Source: an uncultured Clostridia bacterium
GTDB taxonomy: Bacteria > Bacillota > Clostridia > Christensenellales > Aristaeellaceae
DNA length: 64,000 bases
NCBI GenBank assembly: GCA_947565865.1
Contig: CANOHT010000002.1
Coordinates: 1 to 64,000 of the forward strand
Direction: 5' to 3'
A program made the position numbers and the translations under genes. The notes under the pieces were generated by a model. It had not been told where the DNA came from and did not search any database. It was given only the letters and a program-made list of their open reading frames with translations. Below, one piece after another: positions 34,724 to 44,462 of this stretch; within the stretch, counting starts at the first letter, position 1; every line of letters starts with the position of its first letter.

Positions 34724-35797
34724 ATGAAAGCGCTGATTGCGGACGACGACGTATTTGTCAGGAAATGTATGATACAAATGCTCCCCTGGCAGGAGCTGGA
34801 GTTCTCCCAGGTGCTGGAGGCGGAAAACGGCGCGGTGGCGCTGAAAATCACCCTGGAAGAGAAGCCTGATCTGATTATTACCGACGTGAAGATGCCCATG
34901 CTCAACGGCCTGGAGCTGGTGGAAAAGCTGCGGGACTCCGTGGTGGACATTTGCGTGATCGTACTCAGCGAGCACAGCGACTTCGCCTTTGTTCAAAACG
35001 CGCTGAAGCTGGGCGTGCAGGATTATATCCTCAAGCCCATTACCCGGGAGCGGCTGACAGAAATCTGCGACAAGATTCGTCAGTGCATGGCGGAGCTGGA
35101 AAAGAAGCGCTACTACACCTCGCTGAAGGCGGATCATGGCGGCATCCAGAAGCTGGTGCATGATATGCTGGAAAGCGCCGACGCCCAGTCCTGCGCCAGC
35201 ACCTTCGAGTACATGGCGCTGCATCAGATTTTTATCGAGGATCTGAAGCACTTCGGCATGATGTTTCTCTACGAGCTTTTTGAGCAAACCCGTGAGGTCA
35301 CTTATCAAAAGGCGGAGGTGGAGCGGCTTCGGCGCACGGCTATGGCCGCTTACGCGGAGCTGAAGAAGGTCACCGACGTGATCTGGTTTGTGAACCAGCA
35401 GTGCGAGCGCTGCGCCGCCCTGTGTGCGAAAAAGGCGCCCCAGACGGTGAACTACGTTGAGCAGATCACCGACTATATCGAAAAGAACTACGACGATCCC
35501 GATCTGTCTGTGGCTACCATCTCGGAGTGGCTGCACCTCTCTCCCGTTTATACGGGCGCGCTGTACAAGCAGCACCAGGGTAAGAGCATCATCGCCAGCA
35601 TCCATGAGGTGCGCATGCGCCATGCCCAGCAGCTTTTGCAGGACGGTTCCAACAATGTAGCCAGCGTCAGCAAGCGCGTGGGCTACATGACCCCGGACTA
35701 CTTCTCCCGCCTGTTCAGCACCACCTTTGGCATGTCTCCTTCCCAATACCGCTCCATGATGATCCTCAATCGGGAAGAGGGATCGTCACCCGTCTGA
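34724..35797 (+). CDS. YesN-type response regulator with AraC domain
   Basis: This 357-residue regulator has a receiver domain (KALIADDDVFV, phosphoacceptor Asp54 in IITDVKMP, and KPITRER) and a C-terminal AraC-type pair of helix-turn-helices ending VGYMTPDYFSRLFSTTFGMSPSQY. Such proteins control sugar-import operons. AAGGAGGAAGC precedes the ATG at 34724. Its cognate YesM kinase follows 33 bases downstream, and the ABC importer lies a few genes on, so it probably activates the 39.3-kb transcription unit. Confidence 0.93.
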   Translation: MKALIADDDVFVRKCMIQMLPWQELEFSQVLEAENGAVALKITLEEKPDLIITDVKMPMLNGLELVEKLRDSVVDICVIVLSEHSDFAFVQNALKLGVQDYILKPITRERLTEICDKIRQCMAELEKKRYYTSLKADHGGIQKLVHDMLESADAQSCASTFEYMALHQIFIEDLKHFGMMFLYELFEQTREVTYQKAEVERLRRTAMAAYAELKKVTDVIWFVNQQCERCAALCAKKAPQTVNYVEQITDYIEKNYDDPDLSVATISEWLHLSPVYTGALYKQHQGKSIIASIHEVRMRHAQQLLQDGSNNVASVSKRVGYMTPDYFSRLFSTTFGMSPSQYRSMMILNREEGSSPV

Positions 35798-35830
35798 TAA
35801 AAGCCAGCGCCTTCCCGGGAAAGAGAACTG

Positions 35831-37627
35831 ATGATGAGAAACAGCATCCGCATCCGAACCTTCTGCTACTTCGCCTTCAGCATGCTGATCGTTATCCTGG
35901 CGTTCTCCACGCTGTTCTTCCGATACTTCTATACCGTGTTCCAGGATCGGTTGGAGACCGATCAGGTCTACGCCGCCACCCGCACCTCCGAAAGCGTGGG
36001 CAGCCTGATGGACAACATCAAGCAGAACGCCTATTACCTGTGCAGCAGCGATACCCTGGCTGACGTGTTGGTGAACAAAACAGGCGTCAACGCTATCCGT
36101 CAGCGGGATGGGATCAGCAACGCCTTCAGCATGGGCACCGGCACGCCCAACGCGCCGCTGATGAAAAGCGCCAATGCCGTTTTGCTGCTGGACCCTCAGT
36201 TCTGGCTGGCCCAGAACATCACAAAAAACTTTGACATAAGGGACCTCACCAGGGCAAAGATTTACAGCGCGCTGGATGTGGTGGAGGAGGAATGGTACCA
36301 GGAGACGGTGAACCGCATGGGAGAAATCTACGCCTTCTGGCATCCCGATGTGGCCAGCAATATTTTCTTTTCCCAAATGCTGCGCAACACCCGTATCGCT
36401 GACCCGCGCTTTAACGCCAACATGGGCGTGGTGCTGTATTCCTTGCCCAGCGTCAAGCTGCATAACATCCTGGCGACAGCACAGATCACCAAGGGAACCA
36501 TTGTCCTTTTGGCCTATGAGGATATGTTTCTGATGGCGACGGAAAACGTGCCAAAGGACATCGGAGCGCTCCGGGATGAGCTGCTGTCCCTGCCCAGGGA
36601 TGGCAGGCTGACCGAAATTGCGCTGAACAAGGAAGCGTATACGGTCAGCAGTGTGCTGTTCCAGGGAGACTGGCGGATCATCGTCCTGATGCCGGAGGCA
36701 GACGTGGCGGACTACATCCATCGCAATTCCTATCAGCTGATTACCATCATCATCATGCTGTTCCTGATTGTGTCCGCGCTGATTTCCGTGCTGCTGAGCA
36801 AGCAGCTGATGCGGCCGATTCTCCAATTGTCCGACACCATGGGTCAGATGCGGGACATACGCCATCTGCCGCCGCATGTGCCTGAACCCGCCACCCATGA
36901 TGAAATTGCCACGCTGTACAGAAGCTACAACACCATGCTTACCTGCATCCAGACCCTGACGGATCAGGCGGTGGAGGAGGCCAAGAAGCTGCGCAATTCC
37001 GAGCTGAAGGCCATGCAGGCGCAGATCAACCCGCATTTCATCTATAATACGCTGGATTCCGTCACCTGCAGCGCGCTGCTGGAAGGCAATGAGGACATTG
37101 TGACCATGGCGACTTCCTTGGTGAGTATCCTGAAGTACAGCGTTCATTTTGACCGCGTCATCGTGCCCCTTCGGGAGGAAATCGACTACCTCCGGCACTA
37201 TGTCCGCATTCAGGAGCTGCGCTACAAAAACGGCTTCCATTTCATCTGTGATGTGCCGGAGAAGTACTACGACATCCGGGTGTCGCAGATCATCCTTCAG
37301 CCTTTGGTGGAAAACTCGCTTTTCCATGCCCACTGCGAGGAAGGGTCCCTTGAAATCCGCCTGTACTGCGAGGGTATCCGCCGCACGCTGCTGATTCATG
37401 TGGCGGACAACGGCGTCGGCGGCGACGCCGCGGCCTTGAACCGCGTGCTGCGCTGCACCGAGGAGGCTGACAGCTATGGCATCGGCATCCGCAATGTGAA
37501 CAAGCGAATCAAGCTGCTCTTTGGCGAGGAAAGCGGGCTGCGCTATGAGCAGCTGCCGGACGGCGGACTGGACGCCATCATTACCGTTCCCCTGGAATTT
37601 ATGGACGAACAGCATCAAGAAGGCTGA
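35831..37627 (+). CDS. YesM-type sensor histidine kinase
   Basis: This 598-residue membrane kinase has one transmembrane segment near the start (YFAFSMLIVILAFSTLFF), an extracellular sensing region, a second segment (ITIIIMLFLIVSALISVLL), a HAMP domain and a His-kinase domain of the LytS/YesM type. The phosphoacceptor is His402 in QAQINPHFIYNTL. The ATP-binding motifs are LVENSLFHA and VADNGVGG. It probably signals extracellular oligosaccharides to the adjacent YesN. Translation starts at 35831 or the next ATG, one codon later. Confidence 0.93.
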   Translation: MMRNSIRIRTFCYFAFSMLIVILAFSTLFFRYFYTVFQDRLETDQVYAATRTSESVGSLMDNIKQNAYYLCSSDTLADVLVNKTGVNAIRQRDGISNAFSMGTGTPNAPLMKSANAVLLLDPQFWLAQNITKNFDIRDLTRAKIYSALDVVEEEWYQETVNRMGEIYAFWHPDVASNIFFSQMLRNTRIADPRFNANMGVVLYSLPSVKLHNILATAQITKGTIVLLAYEDMFLMATENVPKDIGALRDELLSLPRDGRLTEIALNKEAYTVSSVLFQGDWRIIVLMPEADVADYIHRNSYQLITIIIMLFLIVSALISVLLSKQLMRPILQLSDTMGQMRDIRHLPPHVPEPATHDEIATLYRSYNTMLTCIQTLTDQAVEEAKKLRNSELKAMQAQINPHFIYNTLDSVTCSALLEGNEDIVTMATSLVSILKYSVHFDRVIVPLREEIDYLRHYVRIQELRYKNGFHFICDVPEKYYDIRVSQIILQPLVENSLFHAHCEEGSLEIRLYCEGIRRTLLIHVADNGVGGDAAALNRVLRCTEEADSYGIGIRNVNKRIKLLFGEESGLRYEQLPDGGLDAIITVPLEFMDEQHQEG

Positions 37628-37643
37628 CGGAAAGGAAGCATGT

Positions 37644-38411
37644 ATGATGGCGAAGAAGGCACTGTTTATCGGCGCGCATAACGATGACTGCGAGTACGGC
37701 ACGGGGGCTACGGCACGCCTGCTGGTGGAAAAGGGCTATGAGGCGGTGTTCCTGAACCCGGCGGTGCGCCACCGCAAGCCCCTTACCGGCGACAAGCTGC
37801 GGGAGGCGCTGTGGCAGGAGCAGGAGGCCGCGCGCATCCTGGGCGCCCGGAAGATCCTTCTGGGGCCCCATGGCGAGGCGCCCTATCAATACGACGACGT
37901 GATCTATACCTATGATAAGGAGAATACCCTGGCGATCCGCGACGTCCTGCGGGCGGAGAAGCCGAACCTGGTTTTTATCCACTGGCCCAAGGACAATCAT
38001 GTGGATCACGCGGCGGTATCCCGCTGCTCCATGGACGCGGTTTGCCTCGCGCCCTGCGACGGCTGGGCCCCCCGGGAGGTCTACGCCTTCGAGGCCGGCC
38101 CCTACCAGACCATGACCTATTTCAACCCTGATTTCTACATTGCCGCCGACAGCGTTATGGACAGGGTGAAGGAAAGCCTGCTGGTTTTTGACCAGCCCAG
38201 CGCCGGCGGACAATGGCTCTGGAAGGAGAAGGATATATGCGCTGCCTTCCGGGGCCATGTGGCGGGAACGCGGTACGCCGAGGCGTTCAAAATCTTGAAG
38301 TTCCCCTGCGGGGAGCAGGGCAGTGAATTATGGCTCCGCAAGGATTTGGAGGAACAGTTTGCTTGGGCCGGGTTTCCAGGGTATCCATGGGGAAGGCAGT
38401 ACTTTTTGTAA
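37644..38411 (+). CDS. PIG-L/LmbE-family deacetylase
   Basis: This 256-residue zinc deacetylase has the family motif GAHNDDCEYGTG near residue 12 (AHxDDxE) and a second metal motif, PKDNHVDHAA (HxDH). Relatives remove acetyl groups from GlcNAc-linked lipids, thiols or oligosaccharides. The start at 37644 has AAAGGAAG upstream and lies 16 bases after the kinase stop. Its place next to sensor and importer suggests that it deacetylates the imported amino sugar. The substrate is inferred, not shown. Confidence 0.88.
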   Translation: MMAKKALFIGAHNDDCEYGTGATARLLVEKGYEAVFLNPAVRHRKPLTGDKLREALWQEQEAARILGARKILLGPHGEAPYQYDDVIYTYDKENTLAIRDVLRAEKPNLVFIHWPKDNHVDHAAVSRCSMDAVCLAPCDGWAPREVYAFEAGPYQTMTYFNPDFYIAADSVMDRVKESLLVFDQPSAGGQWLWKEKDICAAFRGHVAGTRYAEAFKILKFPCGEQGSELWLRKDLEEQFAWAGFPGYPWGRQYFL

Positions 38412-39237
38412 TGTGATTTGATGGACAGGGAAACGAGCCATGATGGCGCCAAAGGGCAGGAGGAGCCCCTTTGGGTCGCACAGCAGGGCCGATCTCCGCA
38501 AACAAAGCGAACCCGGTTGTACAATGGAAGCGTACCGCGATAACACCAACGGTATCAGTCCCATGTGCAGCCGGGTCTGTATCATTTGGATGAAAGAAAC
38601 GAGCCACAAGTCCCCTACCCTGCTCCTGCGGAGGCGGACGCCCCCCTTGGGAGGCTGTGTTGGCTGGCGATAGCCGTCTGCTGTGCCACGGGGGGACGGA
38701 GTACCGCGCCGCCGGTGGAGGATGAAGCGGAACGCAGCGCCAATGAGGCACAGAGCGTAGAGGCGATGGCCCCTACGCAAGCATGCCGGAGTGTGGATCG
38801 GCGGCCCATGCGGGCACCATTCACCATCTCCGAACCTTTTGCCGCTTTCTTCGTGGAGAAAGCGGCGTCAGTCAAGATCGTGCGGTATCCTGCAATGGGT
38901 CATTTCACTGGTGAGATAATAGTTTTCGTATTGCTGTTGGGCCAATGGCCTCCCTTCCCGTCCTTTGGCATTTCGGGCAGCCCTGGCAAAGTGCATATCG
39001 CTTCCAGCCGGTGCGCCCGCCAAAATCCATCAAAATTCATGCTTCCGCATGAAATAAAGGAAACGCCGCTTATACGCTCACAATAAGCAAATTCCTGTCC
39101 TTTCCGGTGGTGGTCCTCCAATCATATCCTTTTTGGCAAAAGAAAAACCTTAAAAGCACATACCTCAAAAATATTCCTTAAATTTTTTACATGCAGCATT
39201 TTGCATGGATTTGTTCGGCATTCTTAAGTATTTATGA
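38412..39237. other. Long intergenic region, structured, no gene found
   Basis: About 830 bases hold no gene I can support; a plus-strand frame from 38565 to 39086 has no domain or ribosome binding site. GAAACGAGCCA occurs twice (near 38431 and 38597). A perfect 10-bp hairpin (GCCGCTTTCT with AGAAAGCGGC) lies at 38841-38866. The last 130 bases are AT-rich and lead into the importer promoter. It may contain a repeat element or a decayed gene. Confidence 0.5.
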
Positions 39238-39266
39238 TTGTAAAAAAGGGTCATTATCTATACAAT
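39238..39266 (+). promoter_or_regulatory. Promoter of the ABC-importer operon
   Basis: TTGTAA (39238-39243), exactly 17 bases, then TACAAT (39261-39266), in an AT-rich stretch about 45 bases before the first permease start. The weak -35 fits activation by the upstream YesN. Confidence 0.6.
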
Positions 39267-39311
39267 GAAGACAAGCAGTCAAGCATTTAGAGACAGGAGG
39301 TATTCGTACAC

Positions 39312-40259
39312 GTGAGCATTAGCATTCAGCGAAAACCAACCATAGGCAGGAGGGTCTTGTTGCATTTCAAGCGCCATTGGCGTTTGCATCTGCTGGCCAT
39401 GCCCTGTTTCATTTACTTGCTGCTGTTCAACTACGCGCCCATGTTCGGCGTGGTGCTGGCCTTCCAGAACTACAACATCAGCAAGGGCTTCTTCGGGAGT
39501 GAATTTGTTGGCCTGCGGAACTTCGAGTTCCTCTTCGCCACCAAGGACGCCTGGCTGATTACCCGCAACACCGTCCTGTACAATGTGGCCTTTATTCTGG
39601 TGAACACCACGCTGTCGGTGCTGCTGGCCATGGTGCTCAACGAGCTGTACATCAAGCGGCTGGCCAAGACGGTTCAGACTATGATGATTATGCCCTACTT
39701 CCTGTCCATGTCGGTGGTGGCTATCGTGGTCTACGCCTTCCTGAACACCAACGGCGGCATCGTCAATCAGGTGATCCGCTTCTTTGGCGGCAAGACACGA
39801 AACTGGTACATGTATAAGCCGCTGTGGCCTGTTCTGCTGGTCATCGTGAACATGTGGAAGGGCGTGGGCTACAGCGCCATCGTGTATGTGGCCTCTATTT
39901 CCGGCATTTCCCAGGAGTATTACGAGGCCGCCGTGCTGGACGGCGCCACCAAGGTGCAGCAGGCCCGCTACGTCACCCTGCCCCACCTCAGGCAGATCCT
40001 CATCATCATGTTCATCCTGAACCTGGGCAGCATCTTCCGCGGCGATATGGGCTTGTTCTATAACGTGACCCAGGATAACGGAGCGCTGTACCCAGTCACC
40101 AACGTGATTGATACCTACGTCTACCGGGCGCTGACAAACCTGGGCAACACGGGCATGTCCGCTGCCGCCGGTCTATATCAGTCGGTGGTTGGCTTTATCC
40201 TGATCCTGGTTTCCAACGCCATCGTGAAGCGGGTCGATGAAGACTCGGCGCTATTCTAA
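39312..40259 (+). CDS. Sugar ABC transporter permease, LplB-like
   Basis: This 315-residue inner-membrane permease has about six hydrophobic segments and the cytoplasmic EAA loop EAAVLDGATKVQQARYVTLPHL that docks the ATPase. It starts with GTG after CAGGAGGTATTC. LplB-type permeases import oligosaccharides in Firmicutes with YtcP-type partners. No ATPase gene is present here; such systems usually share a genome-wide MsmK-like ATPase. It is the first gene of the importer operon. Confidence 0.93.
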   Translation: MSISIQRKPTIGRRVLLHFKRHWRLHLLAMPCFIYLLLFNYAPMFGVVLAFQNYNISKGFFGSEFVGLRNFEFLFATKDAWLITRNTVLYNVAFILVNTTLSVLLAMVLNELYIKRLAKTVQTMMIMPYFLSMSVVAIVVYAFLNTNGGIVNQVIRFFGGKTRNWYMYKPLWPVLLVIVNMWKGVGYSAIVYVASISGISQEYYEAAVLDGATKVQQARYVTLPHLRQILIIMFILNLGSIFRGDMGLFYNVTQDNGALYPVTNVIDTYVYRALTNLGNTGMSAAAGLYQSVVGFILILVSNAIVKRVDEDSALF

Positions 40260-40278
40260 GAGAAAGGAGATGTGAATC

Positions 40279-41208
40279 ATGGCCGTCAAGGATATGGACA
40301 ATTCCTTTTGGAAAATCAACCGGGTTTCGCGCAAAACGAACATCCTATTCAGCACCTTCCTGACCATTATCGCCGTGCTGACGGTTCTGCCCGTGGTGCT
40401 GGTTATCATGATCTCGATCTCCACCCCGGAGAGCCTGACCTACAAGGGCTTCAGCTTCATACCCCAGGGCATCACCTTTACCGCCTATGAGAGTCTGTTC
40501 GCCACCGGTACCCAGATCGTCAACTCCTATCTGGTGACCATCTCAAGCACCGTGGTTCACACCATCCTGGGCGTGTTCATGATGACGATGTACGCCTTCG
40601 TGCTGGCGCAGCAGCGCTTCGCGGCCAAGAAGTTCTACACCCTCGTCATGTTCTTCACCATGCTGTTCTCCGGCGGCCTGGTGCCCTCCTACATCATTAA
40701 CGTCAACTACCTGCACCTGTACGACACCTTCTGGATCCTGGTGCTCAGCGGCATGGTCAGCGCCTTCAACATCATCGTGCTGAGGACGTTCATCAATACC
40801 ACCATCCCCATTGAAATGTTCGACGCGGCACAGATCGACGGTGCCAGCGAGTTCACCATGTTCTTCCGCATCGTGCTGCCGCTGTCCAAGGCAGGCCTGG
40901 CCACCATCTGCCTGCTGGTGCTGGTGGGCAAGTGGAACGACTGGTTTGTCGGTATGCTCTACATCGACAATCCCAAGCTGGTGCCGCTGCAGACCATGCT
41001 GACCCGCATCCAGCAAAAGATCGACTTCATCAAGAACAACGCCTCCATCGCTGCCACGCCGGACGGCATGGAGCTGCTCAAATCCATGCCCACCGAGCAG
41101 ACCCGAATGGCCATCCTGGTCATCACGACGCTGCCCATCCTCTTCGCCTATCCCTTCTTCCAGCGCTTCTTCATCCAGGGCATGACCATCGGCAGCGTGA
41201 AGGGCTGA
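40279..41208 (+). CDS. Sugar ABC transporter permease, YtcP-like
   Basis: This 309-residue permease is the partner of the LplB-like protein. It has about six hydrophobic segments and the EAA-type loop DAAQIDGASEFTMFFRIVLPLSK. AAAGGAGATGTG precedes the ATG, 19 bases after the first permease. Together they would form the membrane channel. Confidence 0.93.
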   Translation: MAVKDMDNSFWKINRVSRKTNILFSTFLTIIAVLTVLPVVLVIMISISTPESLTYKGFSFIPQGITFTAYESLFATGTQIVNSYLVTISSTVVHTILGVFMMTMYAFVLAQQRFAAKKFYTLVMFFTMLFSGGLVPSYIINVNYLHLYDTFWILVLSGMVSAFNIIVLRTFINTTIPIEMFDAAQIDGASEFTMFFRIVLPLSKAGLATICLLVLVGKWNDWFVGMLYIDNPKLVPLQTMLTRIQQKIDFIKNNASIAATPDGMELLKSMPTEQTRMAILVITTLPILFAYPFFQRFFIQGMTIGSVKG

Positions 41209-41296
41209 GGCAGAACCCCTTTTCCCATTGTCTTCAATGCCGGGAGGAACCGTGAAGACCCGGCTTTGAAAAATAAATTCAACAGGAGGTATCCCC

Positions 41297-42820
41297 ATGC
41301 GTAAACTTACCAAGATCGTCTCTATGCTTCTGGCGCTGGTCATGCTGCTTGGCATGAGCTCCTTCGCCGTGGCGGAAGATGCGTCCGCCCTGGAGCACGT
41401 CACCCTGGAGTGGTATGTGCTCGAGCAGGATAAGCCCGACAGCGAAACGGTGTTTATCGCCATCAACGAATACCTGAAGGAAAAGATCAACACCACCGTC
41501 AACTTCCACTTTGTGGAGGGCACCGAGTATCAGCAGAAGATCTCCACCATTCTGATGTCTGGCCAGGCGGTTGACATCGTTAACAGCAACGATAAGATCC
41601 CCTACGTCGAGTATGTGAAGAAGGGTGCCTTCGCTCCTATGGATGAGCTGCTGGCTCAGTACGCCCCCGAGACCTTCGCCATGATTCCCGAAGCCTACTG
41701 GGACGCCATGCGCGTTGACGGCCAGGTGTACGGCATTCCTTCCTACAAGGATTCCTGCCAGTTCTACTGCGTACAGATCAACAAGACCCTGGCTGACGCC
41801 CTGGGCCTGGAGCTGCCCGAGTCTGTCAAGAACTACCAGGAAATGGTGCCGATCCTGTACGAGGCCTATGAGAAGCGCAACGAGATGTTCCCCGACGACG
41901 CCGCGCTGCCCATCTGCCGCAACTACCCCGACCTGGAGAACTGGGCGCAGTACGAGACCATCCATGGCCTGGCCGTCGTGAACATCCCCGGCGTTGAGGA
42001 TTACGAGGGCATGGGTTCCGGCGAAAAGGTGTTCAATAAGTACGCCACCAAGGAATACCGCGACATGAGCAAGACCATCGCCCAGATGACGGCCGACGGC
42101 CTGCTGCCCACCGACCTGTTCTACTATGACTCCTCCCGCCTGTATGACCAGGCCGGCAAGTACCTGGTGCCCGCCATCGGCTCCGGCTATGTGTACATGC
42201 CCCTGAACCAGAACAGCGCTGATTGGGATACCATCATGATCCCCTATCAGGATGCCATCGGCTCCACCAACTACCTGCACAACGCCGTTGAGTGCATCAG
42301 CGCCAGCTCCAAGAACAAGGAGCGCGCCATGATGTTGCTCGAACTGGTCAACACGGATCCTTTCGTGGCCACCGCCCTGCGCTTCGGCATCGAAGGCGAG
42401 CACTACAACCTGGACGCTGAGGGCCGCGCTGACTTCGCCGGCACCAAGAACGAGGATCCCGCCAACCGCGCTTACTACACCTGGTACGGCGCTCAGTTCG
42501 GCGCTCTGACCCATGTGCATGTGCCCAGCACCTATCCCTCCAACTTCGCTGACCTGCTGGTGAAGCTGAACGAGTCCGCCAACACCCAGACTAACATGGG
42601 CTTCATCTTTGACACCACGCCCGTGCAGAACGAGATCGGCGCCTGCAACAACGTGATCAAGGAGTATGAGACCAACCTGAAGTTCGGCTATGTGGACGTG
42701 GAAGACGTTGACGCCAACATCGACGAGTTCCTGGCGCAGCTGGAAGCCAACGGCGTTGACAAGATCATCGCGGAAGCTCAGGCTCAGCTGGACGCCTGGA
42801 GGGCCGTGAACAAGAAGTAA
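41297..42820 (+). CDS. Extracellular sugar-binding protein, SPase I-type
   Basis: This 507-residue solute-binding protein delivers the sugar to the permeases. The signal peptide ends FAVAEDAS, an AxA-like signal peptidase I site. There is no lipobox Cys, which is unusual for a Gram-positive binding protein, so it may be released or held by other means. VDIVNSNDKIPYVEY and YGIPSYKD are typical of the family. ACAGGAGGT lies 8 bases before the ATG. A stable stem-loop follows the stop. Confidence 0.92.
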   Translation: MRKLTKIVSMLLALVMLLGMSSFAVAEDASALEHVTLEWYVLEQDKPDSETVFIAINEYLKEKINTTVNFHFVEGTEYQQKISTILMSGQAVDIVNSNDKIPYVEYVKKGAFAPMDELLAQYAPETFAMIPEAYWDAMRVDGQVYGIPSYKDSCQFYCVQINKTLADALGLELPESVKNYQEMVPILYEAYEKRNEMFPDDAALPICRNYPDLENWAQYETIHGLAVVNIPGVEDYEGMGSGEKVFNKYATKEYRDMSKTIAQMTADGLLPTDLFYYDSSRLYDQAGKYLVPAIGSGYVYMPLNQNSADWDTIMIPYQDAIGSTNYLHNAVECISASSKNKERAMMLLELVNTDPFVATALRFGIEGEHYNLDAEGRADFAGTKNEDPANRAYYTWYGAQFGALTHVHVPSTYPSNFADLLVKLNESANTQTNMGFIFDTTPVQNEIGACNNVIKEYETNLKFGYVDVEDVDANIDEFLAQLEANGVDKIIAEAQAQLDAWRAVNKK

Positions 42821-42873
42821 TACCTTCTTGATAGCGCCAATTAATTCCCTGAAAACCTAAGACTATGAATCCC

Positions 42874-42915
42874 GGGGGCGGTTCCAGCCACGCTTGCGCG
42901 GAGGGAACTGCCCCC
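42874..42915 (+). terminator. Stem-loop after the binding-protein gene
   Basis: GGGGGCGGTTCC (42874-42885) pairs with GGAACTGCCCCC (42904-42915) over 12 bp, with one G-T pair and an 18-base loop. There is no T-run, so it is more likely an mRNA-stabilising or partial terminator, giving more binding protein than downstream enzymes. Confidence 0.5.
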
Positions 42916-42969
42916 GCCTGGACTGTTCACAAGACAACTGTCGATTCCATTTTGTAGGAGGGGCATCGC

Positions 42970-44439
42970 ATGTCCGACAATAACCTGGTCTATGCATCGC
43001 CTGAGTCCCTGGGGATCCCTTCGCGGGCCATCTCCGATTTCCTGGATGAATTGCGCGAGCTGTGCTTCCCCATCCATAGCTACCTGCTCCTTCGTCATGG
43101 CAAGGTAGCCGCCGAGGGCTACTGCCCCCCGTTCAACGCGGATCGCAAGCATCGGATGTACTCCATCAGCAAGAGCTTTACCTCTGTGGCCATTGGTATG
43201 CTCATCACCGAGGGAAAGCTGTCCCTGGATGACAAGGTGGCTGACATTTTCCCTGAGTATCTCCCCGAGAACCCCTCGCCCTATGTGCTGAAGGGCACCG
43301 TCCGCCATCTGCTGACGATGGCGACCTTCAACGAAACCAACTCCTATGACTTTGACACGCCGAATTTTGTGCAGTCGTTCTTCGATAACGATTATCCCAA
43401 GCACATGCCCGGCACTGTGTTCCACTACGATACCGCCGGCACCACCGTTCTGTGCGGCATCGTGGAGAAGCTGACCGGCAAGCCCATGCTGGAATACATG
43501 CGTCCGCTTCTTGATGAGCTTGGCATTTCCAAGGATGCCTGGTGCGTTCAGACGCCTGAAGGCGGCTCCTGGACCGGCAGCGGCATCCTGATTACCCCGC
43601 GTGATCTGGCCCGCTTCGGCCTGTTCTGTCTCCATCTCGGCGAATGGAACGGCAAGCAGCTGGTCAGCCGCGAATATATGGAGGCCGCCACCTCCTATCA
43701 GATTGATACCCATGTGTCGGACAGCGCCGTGGGCCCCGGCGGCTACGGCTATCAGTTCTGGATGCTGCGGGAGGGCGGCTTCGCCTGCTGCGGCATGGGC
43801 AGCCAGTTTGCCTTTATGATGCCCAAGTATGATACCGTCATGATTATCAACTCGGATACGCAGGGCATCAACAACGCGGATGACTTCATCAAGGAGGCCC
43901 ACTACCGCCTGCTGCACAAGCTGTCCGATACGCCCCTGCCCGAGGATCCCCAGGCGCAGGAAGCGCTGAAGCGCCGCTCCGAAAGCATGGCCCTACCCAT
44001 CCCCATGGGCAAGAAGACCAGCCCCATGGCCGCGACCGTCTCCGGCACTACCTACACCTTTGAGGAAAACAACTGGGGCTATAAGTGGATGCGCGTGGAC
44101 TTCACCGACGAGGCCTGCACCCTTACCTATGAGAAGAACACCGGTGTGCATTCCTTCCCCCTGTTCCTGGGCGAATACGGCGCGCTGACCTTCCCGGAGA
44201 AGTTCTTCGGCAAGCGCATCGGCACGGCGGATCGGAACTATCAGTGCGTCTCCGTGGCGGTTTGGGAGCGGGAATGCACCCTGCTGGGTACGCTGTGCGC
44301 CGTGGATGACTACCTGGGCACCATGAGAATCCAGCTGACCTTCGTGGATGATACGCTGACCGTGTTCATGACCAAGGCGGCGGAGGCCTTCTTCGGCGAT
44401 TACCGCGGCTATCTGGTGGGCCGCGCGGTGAAGGATTGA
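42970..44439 (+). CDS. Serine hydrolase, beta-lactamase (class C) fold
   Basis: This 489-residue protein has the penicillin-binding/class C fold: the SxxK motif is Ser65-Ile-Ser-Lys68 in YSISKSF, a YxN-type position reads YDT (FHYDTAG), and a late GFACCGMG stretch takes the place of the KTG triad. No signal peptide is present, so it is probably a cytoplasmic esterase or amidase rather than a cell-wall enzyme. The last third is a beta-rich extra domain. TAGGAGGGGC precedes the start. It begins the enzyme part of the importer locus. Confidence 0.85.
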   Translation: MSDNNLVYASPESLGIPSRAISDFLDELRELCFPIHSYLLLRHGKVAAEGYCPPFNADRKHRMYSISKSFTSVAIGMLITEGKLSLDDKVADIFPEYLPENPSPYVLKGTVRHLLTMATFNETNSYDFDTPNFVQSFFDNDYPKHMPGTVFHYDTAGTTVLCGIVEKLTGKPMLEYMRPLLDELGISKDAWCVQTPEGGSWTGSGILITPRDLARFGLFCLHLGEWNGKQLVSREYMEAATSYQIDTHVSDSAVGPGGYGYQFWMLREGGFACCGMGSQFAFMMPKYDTVMIINSDTQGINNADDFIKEAHYRLLHKLSDTPLPEDPQAQEALKRRSESMALPIPMGKKTSPMAATVSGTTYTFEENNWGYKWMRVDFTDEACTLTYEKNTGVHSFPLFLGEYGALTFPEKFFGKRIGTADRNYQCVSVAVWERECTLLGTLCAVDDYLGTMRIQLTFVDDTLTVFMTKAAEAFFGDYRGYLVGRAVKD

Positions 44440-44462
44440 GTTTGACTCAAAGGAGAATGAGC

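Noticed and set aside
38565..39086. Plus-strand frame in the 38.4-39.3 kb gap
   Set aside because: No ribosome binding site, no domain, and an amino-acid make-up unlike a folded protein.
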